Of a stretch of DNA of 17,792 nt, positions 8,155-15,567 are shown one piece after another. Position 1 is the stretch's first letter, and each line of letters begins with the position of its first letter. The notes beneath the pieces are model-generated. The model ran no database searches, was not told the DNA's origin, and saw only the letters and a program-made list of their open reading frames with translations. Origin of the DNA: Neisseriaceae bacterium (GTDB lineage Bacteria > Pseudomonadota > Gammaproteobacteria > Burkholderiales > Neisseriaceae); the NCBI GenBank assembly GCA_017989485.1, contig JAGNPU010000003.1, positions 1 through 17,792 on the forward strand. Reading direction: 5' to 3'. Position numbers and translations under genes: made by a program.

Positions 8155-8663
8155 TGCGGCCAACCAAGTCGCTGAAAAGCCGCGCCCTAGACTTGCTCTC
8201 TCGGCGCGAATACGGTCGCGCCGAGCTCAAGAAGAAACTGATGGCGGCGCACAAGCCCGATGAGGACGCGGCCGCCGACGAAGACAAACTGAATGAATCG
8301 CGCAGCCAGCACGAAGCCGAAGTCGAGGCGGTGCTGACCGAGTTTGCCGACCTTGACTGGCAGTCGGACGAACGTTATGTTGAATCCTTTATCAATGCCA
8401 AAAGCCAGCAATACGGCTCTCGGCGCCTGCAAGAAAGCCTGAAACAAAAAGGCATAGACGCCGATTTATTTCAACAGTTTCGCCCCGACACCGAGACAGA
8501 ATTGACCACGGCCATTGCCGCCGTGCGCAAAAAATTTAAACAACCGCCAGCCTCTATGGCCGATCGGCACAAACAAATGCGCTTTTTGGCCTATCGCGGC
8601 TTTGATTTCGACCTGGTCAACAAGGCCATGGCCGCCTGGGATGACTGGGCAGAAGAAGACTAG
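8154..8663 (+). CDS. recX: RecX-type regulatory protein, inhibitor of RecA
   Basis: A 169-residue protein whose opening (PTKSLKSRALDLLSRREYGRAELKKKL) and later DLDWQSDERYVESFINAKSQ, RRLQESLKQKGID and QMRFLAYRGFDFDLVNKAM segments match the helical repeats of RecX, closest in feel to neisserial RecX. RecX binds RecA filaments and modulates recombination and the SOS response. An acidic, low-complexity insert of about 20 residues near 34-57 separates the first repeat unit from the second. The start is fixed by the 1-nt TAATG overlap with gph. recA itself is not in the window. The next gene, rdgC, also encodes a RecA antagonist. Confidence 0.92.
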   Translation: MRPTKSLKSRALDLLSRREYGRAELKKKLMAAHKPDEDAAADEDKLNESRSQHEAEVEAVLTEFADLDWQSDERYVESFINAKSQQYGSRRLQESLKQKGIDADLFQQFRPDTETELTTAIAAVRKKFKQPPASMADRHKQMRFLAYRGFDFDLVNKAMAAWDDWAEED

Positions 8664-8715
8664 CTGGGCGACAACGCCCCTCCTGATTAATTAACCTTTT
8701 AATGGAACAGCCCCT

Positions 8716-9615
8716 ATGTGGTTTAAACAACTTTCTTTTTACCCCCTCAACAAAGCCAATTTGCCTGAGGTTGATCAAATCAATAAAGCCTTAGCCGAAG
8801 CCGCTTTCGCCCCCTGCACAGGCCTAGACTGGTTTAGCGAAGGATTTACCGCCGCGGTCAGCTTTGACGAAGCCCTGGTGTTCAGCGCCAACAACAGCCA
8901 CCGCGTGGCCCTCAAAAAAGAAGAGAAAGTCTTGCCCAGCGCCGTCATCAAAGACATCTTGGATGAAAAAATCACCCTGATTGAGCAAGAAGAAGCCCGT
9001 ACCATGGGCCGTAAAGAAAAAATGTCGCTGAAAGAACAAATCACCGATGACCTACTGCCGCGCGCCTTTACCAAAAGCAGCCGCAGCCAGGCCATCTTTG
9101 ACTACGAGCGCGGTTATTTAATCATCAACAGCGCCACCGCCAACAAGGCCGAAGCCCTGTTAAGCAAAATTCGACAGGCGCTAGGCGGCCTAGAAGCCAC
9201 CTTACCCAATACCGAGCAGTCGCCCAGCACCGTAATGACCAACTGGCTGCTACAAGGCGCCGCCGATGGCCAGTTTGAGCTAGACAGCGACTGCGAGCTC
9301 AAAGGCACGGGCGAAACCGCACCGACGGTACGCATCTCCAAACAGGACTTGACCGAAGAAGAAGTGATTAACCACGTCAAAAATGGCAAAGTCGTCACCC
9401 AATTGGGCCTGGTGTGGCAAGAGCGCATCCGCTTTGTGCTGACCCAAGACTTTGCTTTGAAACGCATTCAATACCTAGACATTCTGCAAGACGAAGCCAG
9501 CGAACACGGCGACGACATGGCCAGCCTCACCATGGCCAGCCAAATCATCATGATTGAAAGCCTAGGTGCGATGCTTGACGAGTTAGTGGTACACTTAGGC
9601 GGCTTACAAAAATAA
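8716..9615 (+). CDS. rdgC: Recombination-associated protein RdgC
   Basis: A 299-residue protein (E. coli RdgC about 303), starting with the family-typical [11 protein letters not shown] and showing the [26 protein letters not shown] segment at about 93-118. RdgC forms a ring-shaped dimer around duplex DNA and blocks RecA access; in Neisseria it influences pilin antigenic variation. It is acidic and probably nucleoid-associated. It begins 52 nt after recX, with GGAA 8 nt before the ATG. A small GC hairpin without a T-run (8666-8679) lies in the gap, so continued transcription from recX is plausible. dcd follows 16 nt downstream. Confidence 0.95.
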   Translation: MWFKQLSFYPLNKANLPEVDQINKALAEAAFAPCTGLDWFSEGFTAAVSFDEALVFSANNSHRVALKKEEKVLPSAVIKDILDEKITLIEQEEARTMGRKEKMSLKEQITDDLLPRAFTKSSRSQAIFDYERGYLIINSATANKAEALLSKIRQALGGLEATLPNTEQSPSTVMTNWLLQGAADGQFELDSDCELKGTGETAPTVRISKQDLTEEEVINHVKNGKVVTQLGLVWQERIRFVLTQDFALKRIQYLDILQDEASEHGDDMASLTMASQIIMIESLGAMLDELVVHLGGLQK

Positions 9616-9631
9616 CCAGGGAACGACATCA

Positions 9632-10198
9632 ATGAGCATTAAATCGGATAAATGGATCCGCCGCATGGCCGAAACCGAAGGCATGATTGAGCCTTTTGAG
9701 CCTCATCAAGTCAAAATGGCCGACGGTCAACGCATCATTTCCTACGGTACGTCTAGCTACGGCTACGACATCCGCTGTGCCCGTGAATTTAAAATCTTTA
9801 CCAACATCAACAGCACCATTGTTGACCCCAAGAACTTTGACACCCGCAACTTTGTGGAGGTGGAAGATGATTACTGCATCATCCCCCCCAACTCTTTTGC
9901 GCTGGCGCGTACCGTGGAATACTTTCGCATTCCTCGTAACGTGCTGACCGTGTGCTTGGGCAAGTCAACCTATGCGCGCTGTGGCATCATCGTCAACGTG
10001 ACCCCATTTGAACCCGAGTGGGAAGGCTATGTGACCCTAGAGTTTTCGAACACCACCCCATTGCCCGCCAAAATTTATGCGGGCGAAGGCGTGGCGCAGG
10101 TATTGTTCTTTGAGAGTGACGAAATGTGCGAAACCTCATATAAAGACCGTAATGGTAAATATATGGGACAAGTTGGGGTAACCTTACCAAAAGCTTAA
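9632..10198 (+). CDS. dcd: dCTP deaminase
   Basis: Deaminates dCTP to dUTP, the main dUMP/dTTP source in most Gram-negative bacteria; homotrimer of the dUTPase fold, 188 residues. This is the shorter type seen in Pseudomonas and Neisseria, opening [14 protein letters not shown]. The active-site block [20 protein letters not shown] holds Ser112 and Arg116, and [11 protein letters not shown] holds the catalytic Glu137, with spacing two residues tighter than in E. coli Dcd. The tail [11 protein letters not shown] closes over the nucleotide in relatives. AGGGA at 9618-9622 is the ribosome site. It lies 16 nt after rdgC and probably forms the end of that unit. Like nrdAB at the other side of the window, it serves dNTP supply. 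Confidence 0.96.
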   Translation: MSIKSDKWIRRMAETEGMIEPFEPHQVKMADGQRIISYGTSSYGYDIRCAREFKIFTNINSTIVDPKNFDTRNFVEVEDDYCIIPPNSFALARTVEYFRIPRNVLTVCLGKSTYARCGIIVNVTPFEPEWEGYVTLEFSNTTPLPAKIYAGEGVAQVLFFESDEMCETSYKDRNGKYMGQVGVTLPKA

Positions 10199-10246
10199 CA
10201 GTGTTTAGTAAAAATACAACAAGGGGTTGGGTATTTATTACAGTTT

Positions 10247-10275
10247 CTGTTATGTCTTAACAATTATGGTATGAT
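10247..10275 (+). promoter_or_regulatory. Extended -10 promoter of the candidate small RNA
   Basis: TATGAT at 10270-10275 is preceded by TGG, giving the extended -10 form TGnTATGAT. A poor -35 (CTGTTA, 10247-10252) lies 17 nt upstream, which extended -10 promoters tolerate. The start point should be near the A at 10282, the first base of the first hairpin. Confidence 0.55.
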
Positions 10276-10281
10276 TACTTC

Positions 10282-10359
10282 AGTAGGTGGCATCCCCTTG
10301 CCCCTACTATTATCCCCTTTCGCTGAATTAGTCCCCTTACTAATTCAGCGTTTTTTTTT
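10282..10359 (+). ncRNA. Candidate small regulatory RNA with three C-rich anti-Shine-Dalgarno-like motifs
   Basis: A predicted transcript of about 78 nt between an extended -10 promoter and a strong terminator. Hairpin 1: agtagg (10282-10287) plus ggc (10289-10291) pairs with gcc (10300-10302) plus cctact (10303-10308), with one bulged T, showing an 8-nt loop atcccctt. A single-stranded linker (10309-10320) holds tcccctt. Hairpin 2, the terminator, has a 12-bp stem and the loop cccctt, followed by nine T. The 7-mer TCCCCTT thus occurs three times (10293, 10313, 10332): in loop 1, in the linker, and at loop 2 where its first T closes the stem. Repeated C-rich unpaired motifs that pair with ribosome-binding sites are a known design in Hfq-dependent sRNAs, including the sibling sRNAs of Neisseria. 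Alternatively it is a leader/attenuator of gpx. I cannot name a family. Confidence 0.65.
10321..10359 (+). terminator. Strong intrinsic terminator ending the candidate sRNA
   Basis: A perfect 12-bp stem, cgctgaattagt (10321-10332) with actaattcagcg (10339-10350), has a 6-nt loop cccctt and is followed by nine consecutive T. It ends only 11 nt before the gpx ATG. Confidence 0.9.
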
Positions 10360-10370
10360 GGATCATCGAC

Positions 10371-10850
10371 ATGATGGACTTATACGATTTTTCCTTCCAA
10401 GATGGGCAACACACCCCCCGCAGCCTAGCCGAATTTAAAGGTCAGGTCCTGCTCATTGTCAACACCGCCAGCCAATGTGGGTTCACCCCTCAGTTAACCG
10501 AGCTGGAGGCGCTGTTTCAAAAATATCAGGCACAAGGCCTGGTCATCATCGCCTTTCCTTGCAACCAATTCATGAAGCAAGAACCGCTTTCAGGCAGGGC
10601 CTTACAGGACTTTTGCCAAAAAAACCATGGCGTCACGTTTTTGATTGCCGACAAAATTGACGTCAATGGGCCCAACGCCCACCCGCTATGGCGTTACTTA
10701 AAGGCGCAAAAACGCGGCCTTTTAGGCTCTAGCGCCATCAAGTGGAACTTCACCAAATTTTTAATCAATCGCCACGGCCAAGTGATTGCCCGCTTTGCCC
10801 CCAAAACCACGCCCGCGGCCTTTGAACACGACCTCGTCGCCTGCCTGTAA
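10371..10850 (+). CDS. gpx: Glutathione peroxidase family thiol peroxidase
   Basis: Reduces hydrogen or lipid hydroperoxides; thioredoxin fold, 159 residues, no signal peptide. The peroxidatic cysteine is Cys36 (NTASQCGFT), with Gln70 and Trp125/Asn126 (KWNFTKFL) completing the catalytic tetrad. Cys82 matches the position of the resolving cysteine of yeast Gpx3 (36/82), so it probably uses thioredoxin rather than glutathione. The usual FPCNQFGxQEP motif reads FPCNQFMKQEP. Two tandem ATGs (10371, 10374) are possible starts. GGAT at 10360-10363 is a modest ribosome site. No promoter fits between the sRNA terminator and the start, so expression may depend on readthrough. A terminator follows directly. 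Confidence 0.93.
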   Translation: MMDLYDFSFQDGQHTPRSLAEFKGQVLLIVNTASQCGFTPQLTELEALFQKYQAQGLVIIAFPCNQFMKQEPLSGRALQDFCQKNHGVTFLIADKIDVNGPNAHPLWRYLKAQKRGLLGSSAIKWNFTKFLINRHGQVIARFAPKTTPAAFEHDLVACL

Positions 10851-10851
10851 A

Positions 10852-10884
10852 AAAAGCCATCACCCGAAAAGGATGATGGCTTTT
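10852..10884. terminator. Bidirectional terminator between gpx and ddh
   Basis: aaaagccatca (10852-10862) pairs perfectly with tgatggctttt (10874-10884). The A and T runs at the stem base let it serve gpx on the plus strand and ddh on the minus strand, a convergent pair. Confidence 0.85.
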
Positions 10885-10919
10885 AACATTGGCAATCAAT
10901 GCGGGTTAAACCGGCTGGT

Positions 10920-11906
10920 TCATAACAAAGCTTTACGCAACGCCGCCGCACTTTTCGGCGACAGCCAACCTGGGGCCACGTCAAAGGCGGTTTGGGCCCC
11001 GATCAGGCCCAGCGCATTCATTTTACAGGCCGCACGGGCATAGGCCACCAAGACGCTGGAGGTAAACTCAGGATTACTGCCCAGTTTCAAGGCGTATTCC
11101 ATGATTTGCGTGGTCCCCTGACCGGTTTTGCCACTGCGGATCACAAAGCCACCGTGCGGCATCGCCGCATGCGCCTGCTTGAGCGTGTCCTCGCTAATGA
11201 AGGTCACCGTGGTGTCGTAATCGGCAAAATAATTCGGCATGGTTTTAATCGCCTGCTCGATTTTCGCCACGTCGGCACCGTCTTCGGCCACCACATAGCA
11301 TTCACGGGTGTGTTTGTCGCGCGTGCTCAGCTCAGGGTTTAAGCCCTGACGCACGGCCGTAATCGCGGCTTCGCTGGGCAAGGTATACTGCACCCCAGCT
11401 TTAACGCCCTCAACCCGACGAATCGCGTCTGAGTGGCCTTGACTCAAGCCCTTGCCCCAAAACGTGTAGGTTTCGCCTTCTGGCAAAATGGCTTCGCCAA
11501 ACAGGCGGTTTAAAGAAAACAGGCCTGGGTCCCAGCCGATGGAAATCAACGACGTTTTGGCGGTTTTTTGGGCCACGGCGTCCACGCTGGCATAGTATTC
11601 TGGAATTTTGGCATGGGTGTCATAACTGTCCACGGTGTTAAACCATTGGGCAAAATGAGGCCCTTGCTCGGGCAAGTCATGGGCAGAGCCTCCGCACAAA
11701 ATCATCACGTCAATCTTGTCCTGATAGGCTTCTGCCTCACTGAGGGGCAACACCAATACCGACGCATCGCCCACGTCTTGGGCGCTTAAAGGACGGCGCG
11801 AAAAAATCGCCACCAGAGTCATGTCTGGGTTTTGGCGAATGGCGCACTGCACGCCCTTGCCTAAATGGCCGTAGCCGACTATGCCTACTCTTAATGTGTG
11901 TTCCAT
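10920..11906 (-). CDS. ddh: meso-Diaminopimelate D-dehydrogenase
   Basis: NADPH-dependent enzyme that converts tetrahydrodipicolinate and ammonia to meso-diaminopimelate in one step, for lysine and peptidoglycan; cytosolic, 328 residues (Corynebacterium enzyme 320). It has the Rossmann motif GIVGYGHLGKG (8-18), FSRRP (35-39), the substrate loops VDSYDTH (92-98), GWDPGLFSLNR (124-134), FWGKGLSQGHSDAIRRV (149-165), QYTLPSE (173-179) and MPHGG (249-253), all typical of the family. The ATG at 11906 is chosen since MEHTLRVGIVGYG puts the nucleotide motif at the N-terminus. The frame stays open to 11957, but that part overlaps the promoter. AAGGAT lies about 12 nt upstream. It is monocistronic, divergent from serS. 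No other dap gene is in the window. Confidence 0.95.
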   Translation of the reverse strand: MEHTLRVGIVGYGHLGKGVQCAIRQNPDMTLVAIFSRRPLSAQDVGDASVLVLPLSEAEAYQDKIDVMILCGGSAHDLPEQGPHFAQWFNTVDSYDTHAKIPEYYASVDAVAQKTAKTSLISIGWDPGLFSLNRLFGEAILPEGETYTFWGKGLSQGHSDAIRRVEGVKAGVQYTLPSEAAITAVRQGLNPELSTRDKHTRECYVVAEDGADVAKIEQAIKTMPNYFADYDTTVTFISEDTLKQAHAAMPHGGFVIRSGKTGQGTTQIMEYALKLGSNPEFTSSVLVAYARAACKMNALGLIGAQTAFDVAPGWLSPKSAAALRKALL

Positions 11907-11956
11907 CTGACTTTCGTATCCTTGTGGGTTGATGCCGGGGGGCTTGATGATGATCA

Positions 11957-11986
11957 TTTATAATAAAGCGCTTAAGATTAGCGCAA
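11957..11986 (-). promoter_or_regulatory. Putative sigma70 promoter of ddh
   Basis: On the minus strand, TTGCGC (11986-11981, four of six) and TATAAA (11962-11957, five of six) are spaced 18 nt apart. The leader would be about 45 nt. Confidence 0.5.
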
Positions 11987-12083
11987 GTGCCCACCAAAAA
12001 CAACCTTACAGACGGCAGAATAGGCGGCAAGCAAGGGCATATCGCCCAAGTTAAGAAAATAAATCACCCCAGCCCCCGCTCAG

Positions 12084-12115
12084 GCCTAACATAATTAGGC
12101 GAAATGGCTTAAAAT
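12084..12115 (+). promoter_or_regulatory. serS upstream region: small dyad and -10 box
   Basis: gcctaa (12084-12089) is repeated inverted as ttaggc (12095-12100) around five bases. TAAAAT (12110-12115, five of six to -10) follows, 33 nt before the serS ATG. The dyad would sit in the -35 area, where I see no good -35 hexamer. It could be an operator; no regulator is identified. Confidence 0.35.
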
Positions 12116-12127
12116 GAAAGCATTTAA

Positions 12128-13435
<1,308 letters not shown>

Positions 13436-13452
13436 GCGCGTCATACTGTACT

Positions 13453-13484
13453 AAAAAACGAACGCTTATCGCGTTCGTTTTTTT
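13453..13484. terminator. Intrinsic terminator after serS
   Basis: A cgaacgc/gcgttcg stem (13459-13465 with 13471-13477) has a 5-nt loop and flanking A6 and T7 runs. It lies 17 nt past the serS stop. Confidence 0.88.
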
Positions 13485-13531
13485 ATGGCCTAACCAGGGT
13501 TTATGGCCCCATTAGGGCGCGCTTGCCCAAA

Positions 13532-13606
13532 GTAGCGCGGGTCGAGATCCACGGGGGTTGGCTTTTGTGATAGGGCCGTGGGTCCGCTGCGCTTGACCCA
13601 CGCTAC
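13532..13606. repeat. Nested inverted repeat in a 330-bp gene-free stretch
   Basis: Outer arms gtagcgcgggtc (13532-13543) and gacccacgctac (13595-13606) match at 11 of 12 positions with a G-T type mismatch. Inner arms ccacgg (13549-13554) and ccgtgg (13576-13581) match perfectly. A further imperfect dyad follows (tgatacgcg near 13636, gcgtattca near 13670-13678). The sequence has no coding character. It resembles dispersed intergenic palindromic (REP/BIME-like) units, but no second copy is in the window. The rest of 13436-13765 holds two terminators and nothing else that I can support. Confidence 0.5.
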
Positions 13607-13714
13607 CGCATGTTGGCCGTCATTAAGCCATGGTTGATACGCGCCCCATATTGAGCCTGGCTTCGCGATGCGTATTCAGCGCACCTTCCTGCAAAAGGAT
13701 TTTGTTGAGACAAC

Positions 13715-13741
13715 AAAAAAGCCAGCGTATGCTGGCTTTTT
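13715..13741. terminator. Bidirectional terminator downstream of the lipoprotein gene
   Basis: A gccagc/gctggc stem (13721-13726 with 13731-13736) with a 4-nt loop is flanked by A6 and T5. It lies 25 nt past the stop of the minus-strand lipoprotein gene. Confidence 0.8.
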
Positions 13742-13765
13742 CAATAGACGTCTGGCGTCAAGCGC

Positions 13766-14230
13766 TTACTTCAACATGTCCATACCCAAATGCTGTAGCA
13801 GGAAGTTGGTGAATGCGGGATTTTTTGGCCGGTCTTTCATGGTTGGCCAACGCACTTGCCAAGTTTCTAGCGACGTTTGGATAATTTGTTTCGATTGCAA
13901 GCCGGTAATTTTACCATTTTGGCTTTCAACTGTTGAACGCAAATATACGCTAAACACACTGTCATCTATTGTATTGCTGCCGACGGCTTTCAATCGGAAC
14001 CGATTCAATAGCTGTGCAGCCTGCACTTTGGTTATTTCGCCCCTGCCCACAAGCGTGCCTAAACGGTTCGCTTCAACACGGATGGCTTCAACGTTTTGCG
14101 CATGGCTGTCCGCCATTTGATACGTTTCGGTTGAAGCACCTTTATTTTGTGGCCAAAGATTGGTCGGCAAATGTTGACAAGCCGACAATAACAAAGCCGA
14201 TACGAATAAAAATGGGATATATGCTTTCAT
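13766..14230 (-). CDS. Small predicted lipoprotein, function unknown
   Basis: A 154-residue protein with a short type II signal peptide: basic start MKAY, hydrophobic run to residue 15 and lipobox LSAC with the lipidated Cys18. The next residue, Gln, is not the inner-membrane-retaining Asp, so outer-membrane placement is expected. The mature part is mostly helical and charged (ADSHAQNVEAIRVEANRLG, then QAAQLLNRFRLKA) and ends in TNFLLQHLGMDMLK; I recognise no domain. A perfect TATAAT ends only 7 nt before the ATG and there is no Shine-Dalgarno, suggesting a leaderless message. It lies 79 nt after cysK on the same strand, with no terminator in between, so cotranscription is also possible. Its base composition looks somewhat more AT-rich than its neighbours. 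Confidence 0.75.
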   Translation of the reverse strand: MKAYIPFLFVSALLLSACQHLPTNLWPQNKGASTETYQMADSHAQNVEAIRVEANRLGTLVGRGEITKVQAAQLLNRFRLKAVGSNTIDDSVFSVYLRSTVESQNGKITGLQSKQIIQTSLETWQVRWPTMKDRPKNPAFTNFLLQHLGMDMLK

Positions 14231-14237
14231 AGGGCTA

Positions 14238-14243
14238 ATTATA
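14238..14243 (-). promoter_or_regulatory. Perfect -10 box immediately upstream of the lipoprotein start
   Basis: TATAAT on the minus strand is followed by tagccct and then ATG at 14230. Transcription starting 7 nt after the -10 would begin at or within a base of the start codon. No good -35 box is seen. Confidence 0.45.
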
Positions 14244-14309
14244 ACCCATATTGAGCAAATAGCGTATTTTGTTCAGATTCAGCCTTGCTTTTTCTCAACT
14301 CTGTAACAA

Positions 14310-15242
14310 TTATGCCAAATTCTCAAACAAAGGCGTTGACAAGTAACGCTCACCGAATGATGGGATGATGACCACGATTAACTTGCCCTTGTTTTCAGGA
14401 CGTTTGGCCAATTCTAACGCCGCCCAAACCGCGGCACCAGAAGAAATCCCCACCAATAGGCCTTCGTGTTTGGCCATGCCACGCGCGGTCTCAAAAGACG
14501 CTTCGTTGCTGACCTGAATGATTTCATCATACACCTTGGTGTTCAAAATGCCCGGCACAAAGCCTGCGCCAATGCCTTGAATGCTGTGAGGGCCTTTTTC
14601 GCCGCCGGATAAAATGGCAGACGCTTCAGGCTCTACCGCCACCACTTGTACCTTGTCATTTTTGGCCTTAAGGGCTTCACCCACGCCGGTAATGGTGCCG
14701 CCCGTGCCCACGCCGGCCACGAAAATATCAACGGCGCCATCGGTGTCGCGCCAAATTTCTTCGGCCGTGGTCGAACGGTGAATCTCAGGATTGGCTGGGT
14801 TTTCAAACTGTTGTGGCATAAAGTAGACATCTGGCTGCTCGCTCACCAAGGCCGCGGCCTTATTGATGGCGCCTGACATGCCTTCAGCGCCCGGCGTCAA
14901 CACCAGCTCAGCGCCATAGGCCTTTAGCAACATGCGGCGCTCTTTGCTCATGGTTTCTGGCATGGTGATGGTCAGCTTATAGCCGCGTGCGGCACACACC
15001 ATGGCCAGGCCGATGCCGGTATTGCCGCTGGTGGGTTCCACAATAATGGTGTCTTTATGGATTTTGCCGGCTTTTTCGGCGGCATCAATCATGGCGATGG
15101 CAATACGGTCTTTCACGCTGTGGGCAGGATTAAAAAACTCCAACTTGGCCACCACCGTCGCGCCCACGTCCTGGGTCAGATGGTTTAACTTAACTAAGGG
15201 GGTGTTGCCGATTAATTCGGTGACGTTGTTTGCAATTTTCAT
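14310..15242 (-). CDS. cysK: Cysteine synthase A (O-acetylserine sulfhydrylase)
   Basis: PLP enzyme that makes cysteine from O-acetylserine and sulfide; cytosolic homodimer, fold type II, 310 residues. PLP-binding Lys44 lies in [11 protein letters not shown], the substrate loop is TSGNTG (71-76), the phosphate loop is GTGGT (179-183), and Ser268 (GISSGAA) faces the pyridine nitrogen. The tail [12 protein letters not shown] is typical of CysK rather than CysM or cystathionine beta-synthase. AAGGAT lies 8 nt before the ATG at 15242. Sulfur-starvation control by a CysB-like regulator is expected from the family, but I could not define a binding site. A small dyad (atgat/atcat, 15289-15305) lies upstream. 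The downstream gene on the same strand is the small lipoprotein. Confidence 0.96.
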   Translation of the reverse strand: MKIANNVTELIGNTPLVKLNHLTQDVGATVVAKLEFFNPAHSVKDRIAIAMIDAAEKAGKIHKDTIIVEPTSGNTGIGLAMVCAARGYKLTITMPETMSKERRMLLKAYGAELVLTPGAEGMSGAINKAAALVSEQPDVYFMPQQFENPANPEIHRSTTAEEIWRDTDGAVDIFVAGVGTGGTITGVGEALKAKNDKVQVVAVEPEASAILSGGEKGPHSIQGIGAGFVPGILNTKVYDEIIQVSNEASFETARGMAKHEGLLVGISSGAAVWAALELAKRPENKGKLIVVIIPSFGERYLSTPLFENLA

Positions 15243-15381
15243 TGGGGTTCATCCTTCCACGTATTGAATACACTATTAGATAGAGGTCATGATATACGAA
15301 ATCATAACCCCAGATTAGACGAAATAGGCATATCCAGCAAACTTTTGGTTGTAAGCTGTCCGACCCTATTTCCTTCAGGCT

Positions 15382-15402
15382 GGCCGCAGCGCGCGGCCTT
15401 TT
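15382..15402 (+). terminator. Terminator-like hairpin in the cysK upstream region
   Basis: ggccgc (15382-15387) pairs with gcggcc (15393-15398) around a 5-nt loop, followed by TTTT. No plus-strand gene ends here, so the transcript it would stop is unknown. Confidence 0.4.
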
Positions 15403-15514
15403 GCCGCACCAAAATGCTAGATTCACCCTGCCCCACATGCTACCATGACCTACTTCAGTCGACAGCGTCTACAGGGCAGGGCCAACCCGCCACCGCCCTA
15501 CGTCCAAGCTGACT

Positions 15515-15537
15515 GTTCATCACTGCCGAGCATGAAC
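15515..15537. promoter_or_regulatory. LysR-type operator candidate (T-N11-A dyad)
   Basis: gttcat (15515-15520) and atgaac (15532-15537) form a perfect dyad separated by exactly 11 bases, the T-N11-A geometry of LysR-family sites. It lies about 30 nt upstream of the first binding-protein start. The regulator is not known. Confidence 0.4.
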
Positions 15538-15567
15538 TTGGCAACACAATCAAATAGAGGACAACAC

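Larger units (their letters stand above)
15243..15567. other. Divergent gene-free region between cysK and the first binding-protein gene
   Basis: This 325-bp region contains a small dyad near the presumed cysK promoter, a terminator-like hairpin at 15382-15402 and a LysR-type dyad at 15515-15537. The open frame from 15445 joined to the binding protein is not a plausible N-terminus, because a signal peptide starts later, at 15568. I see no other gene. Confidence 0.5.

Noticed and set aside
8666-8679. Terminator between recX and rdgC
   Set aside because: The gggcg/cgccc stem is only 5 bp and has no T-run, so it is unlikely to stop transcription.
13500-13720. Insertion sequence or CRISPR array
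   Set aside because: No transposase frame, no target-site duplication that I can define, and no regularly spaced direct repeats; only inverted repeats are present.
13630-14232. Plus-strand open frames opposite the lipoprotein gene
   Set aside because: They cross a terminator and lie antisense to a gene with a signal peptide and lipobox; no ribosome site or domain was seen.
15445-15567. Extended N-terminus of the first binding protein
   Set aside because: A signal peptide must be N-terminal. The ATG at 15568 has AGAGGA upstream, and the upstream residues are low-complexity and cover the operator-like dyad.
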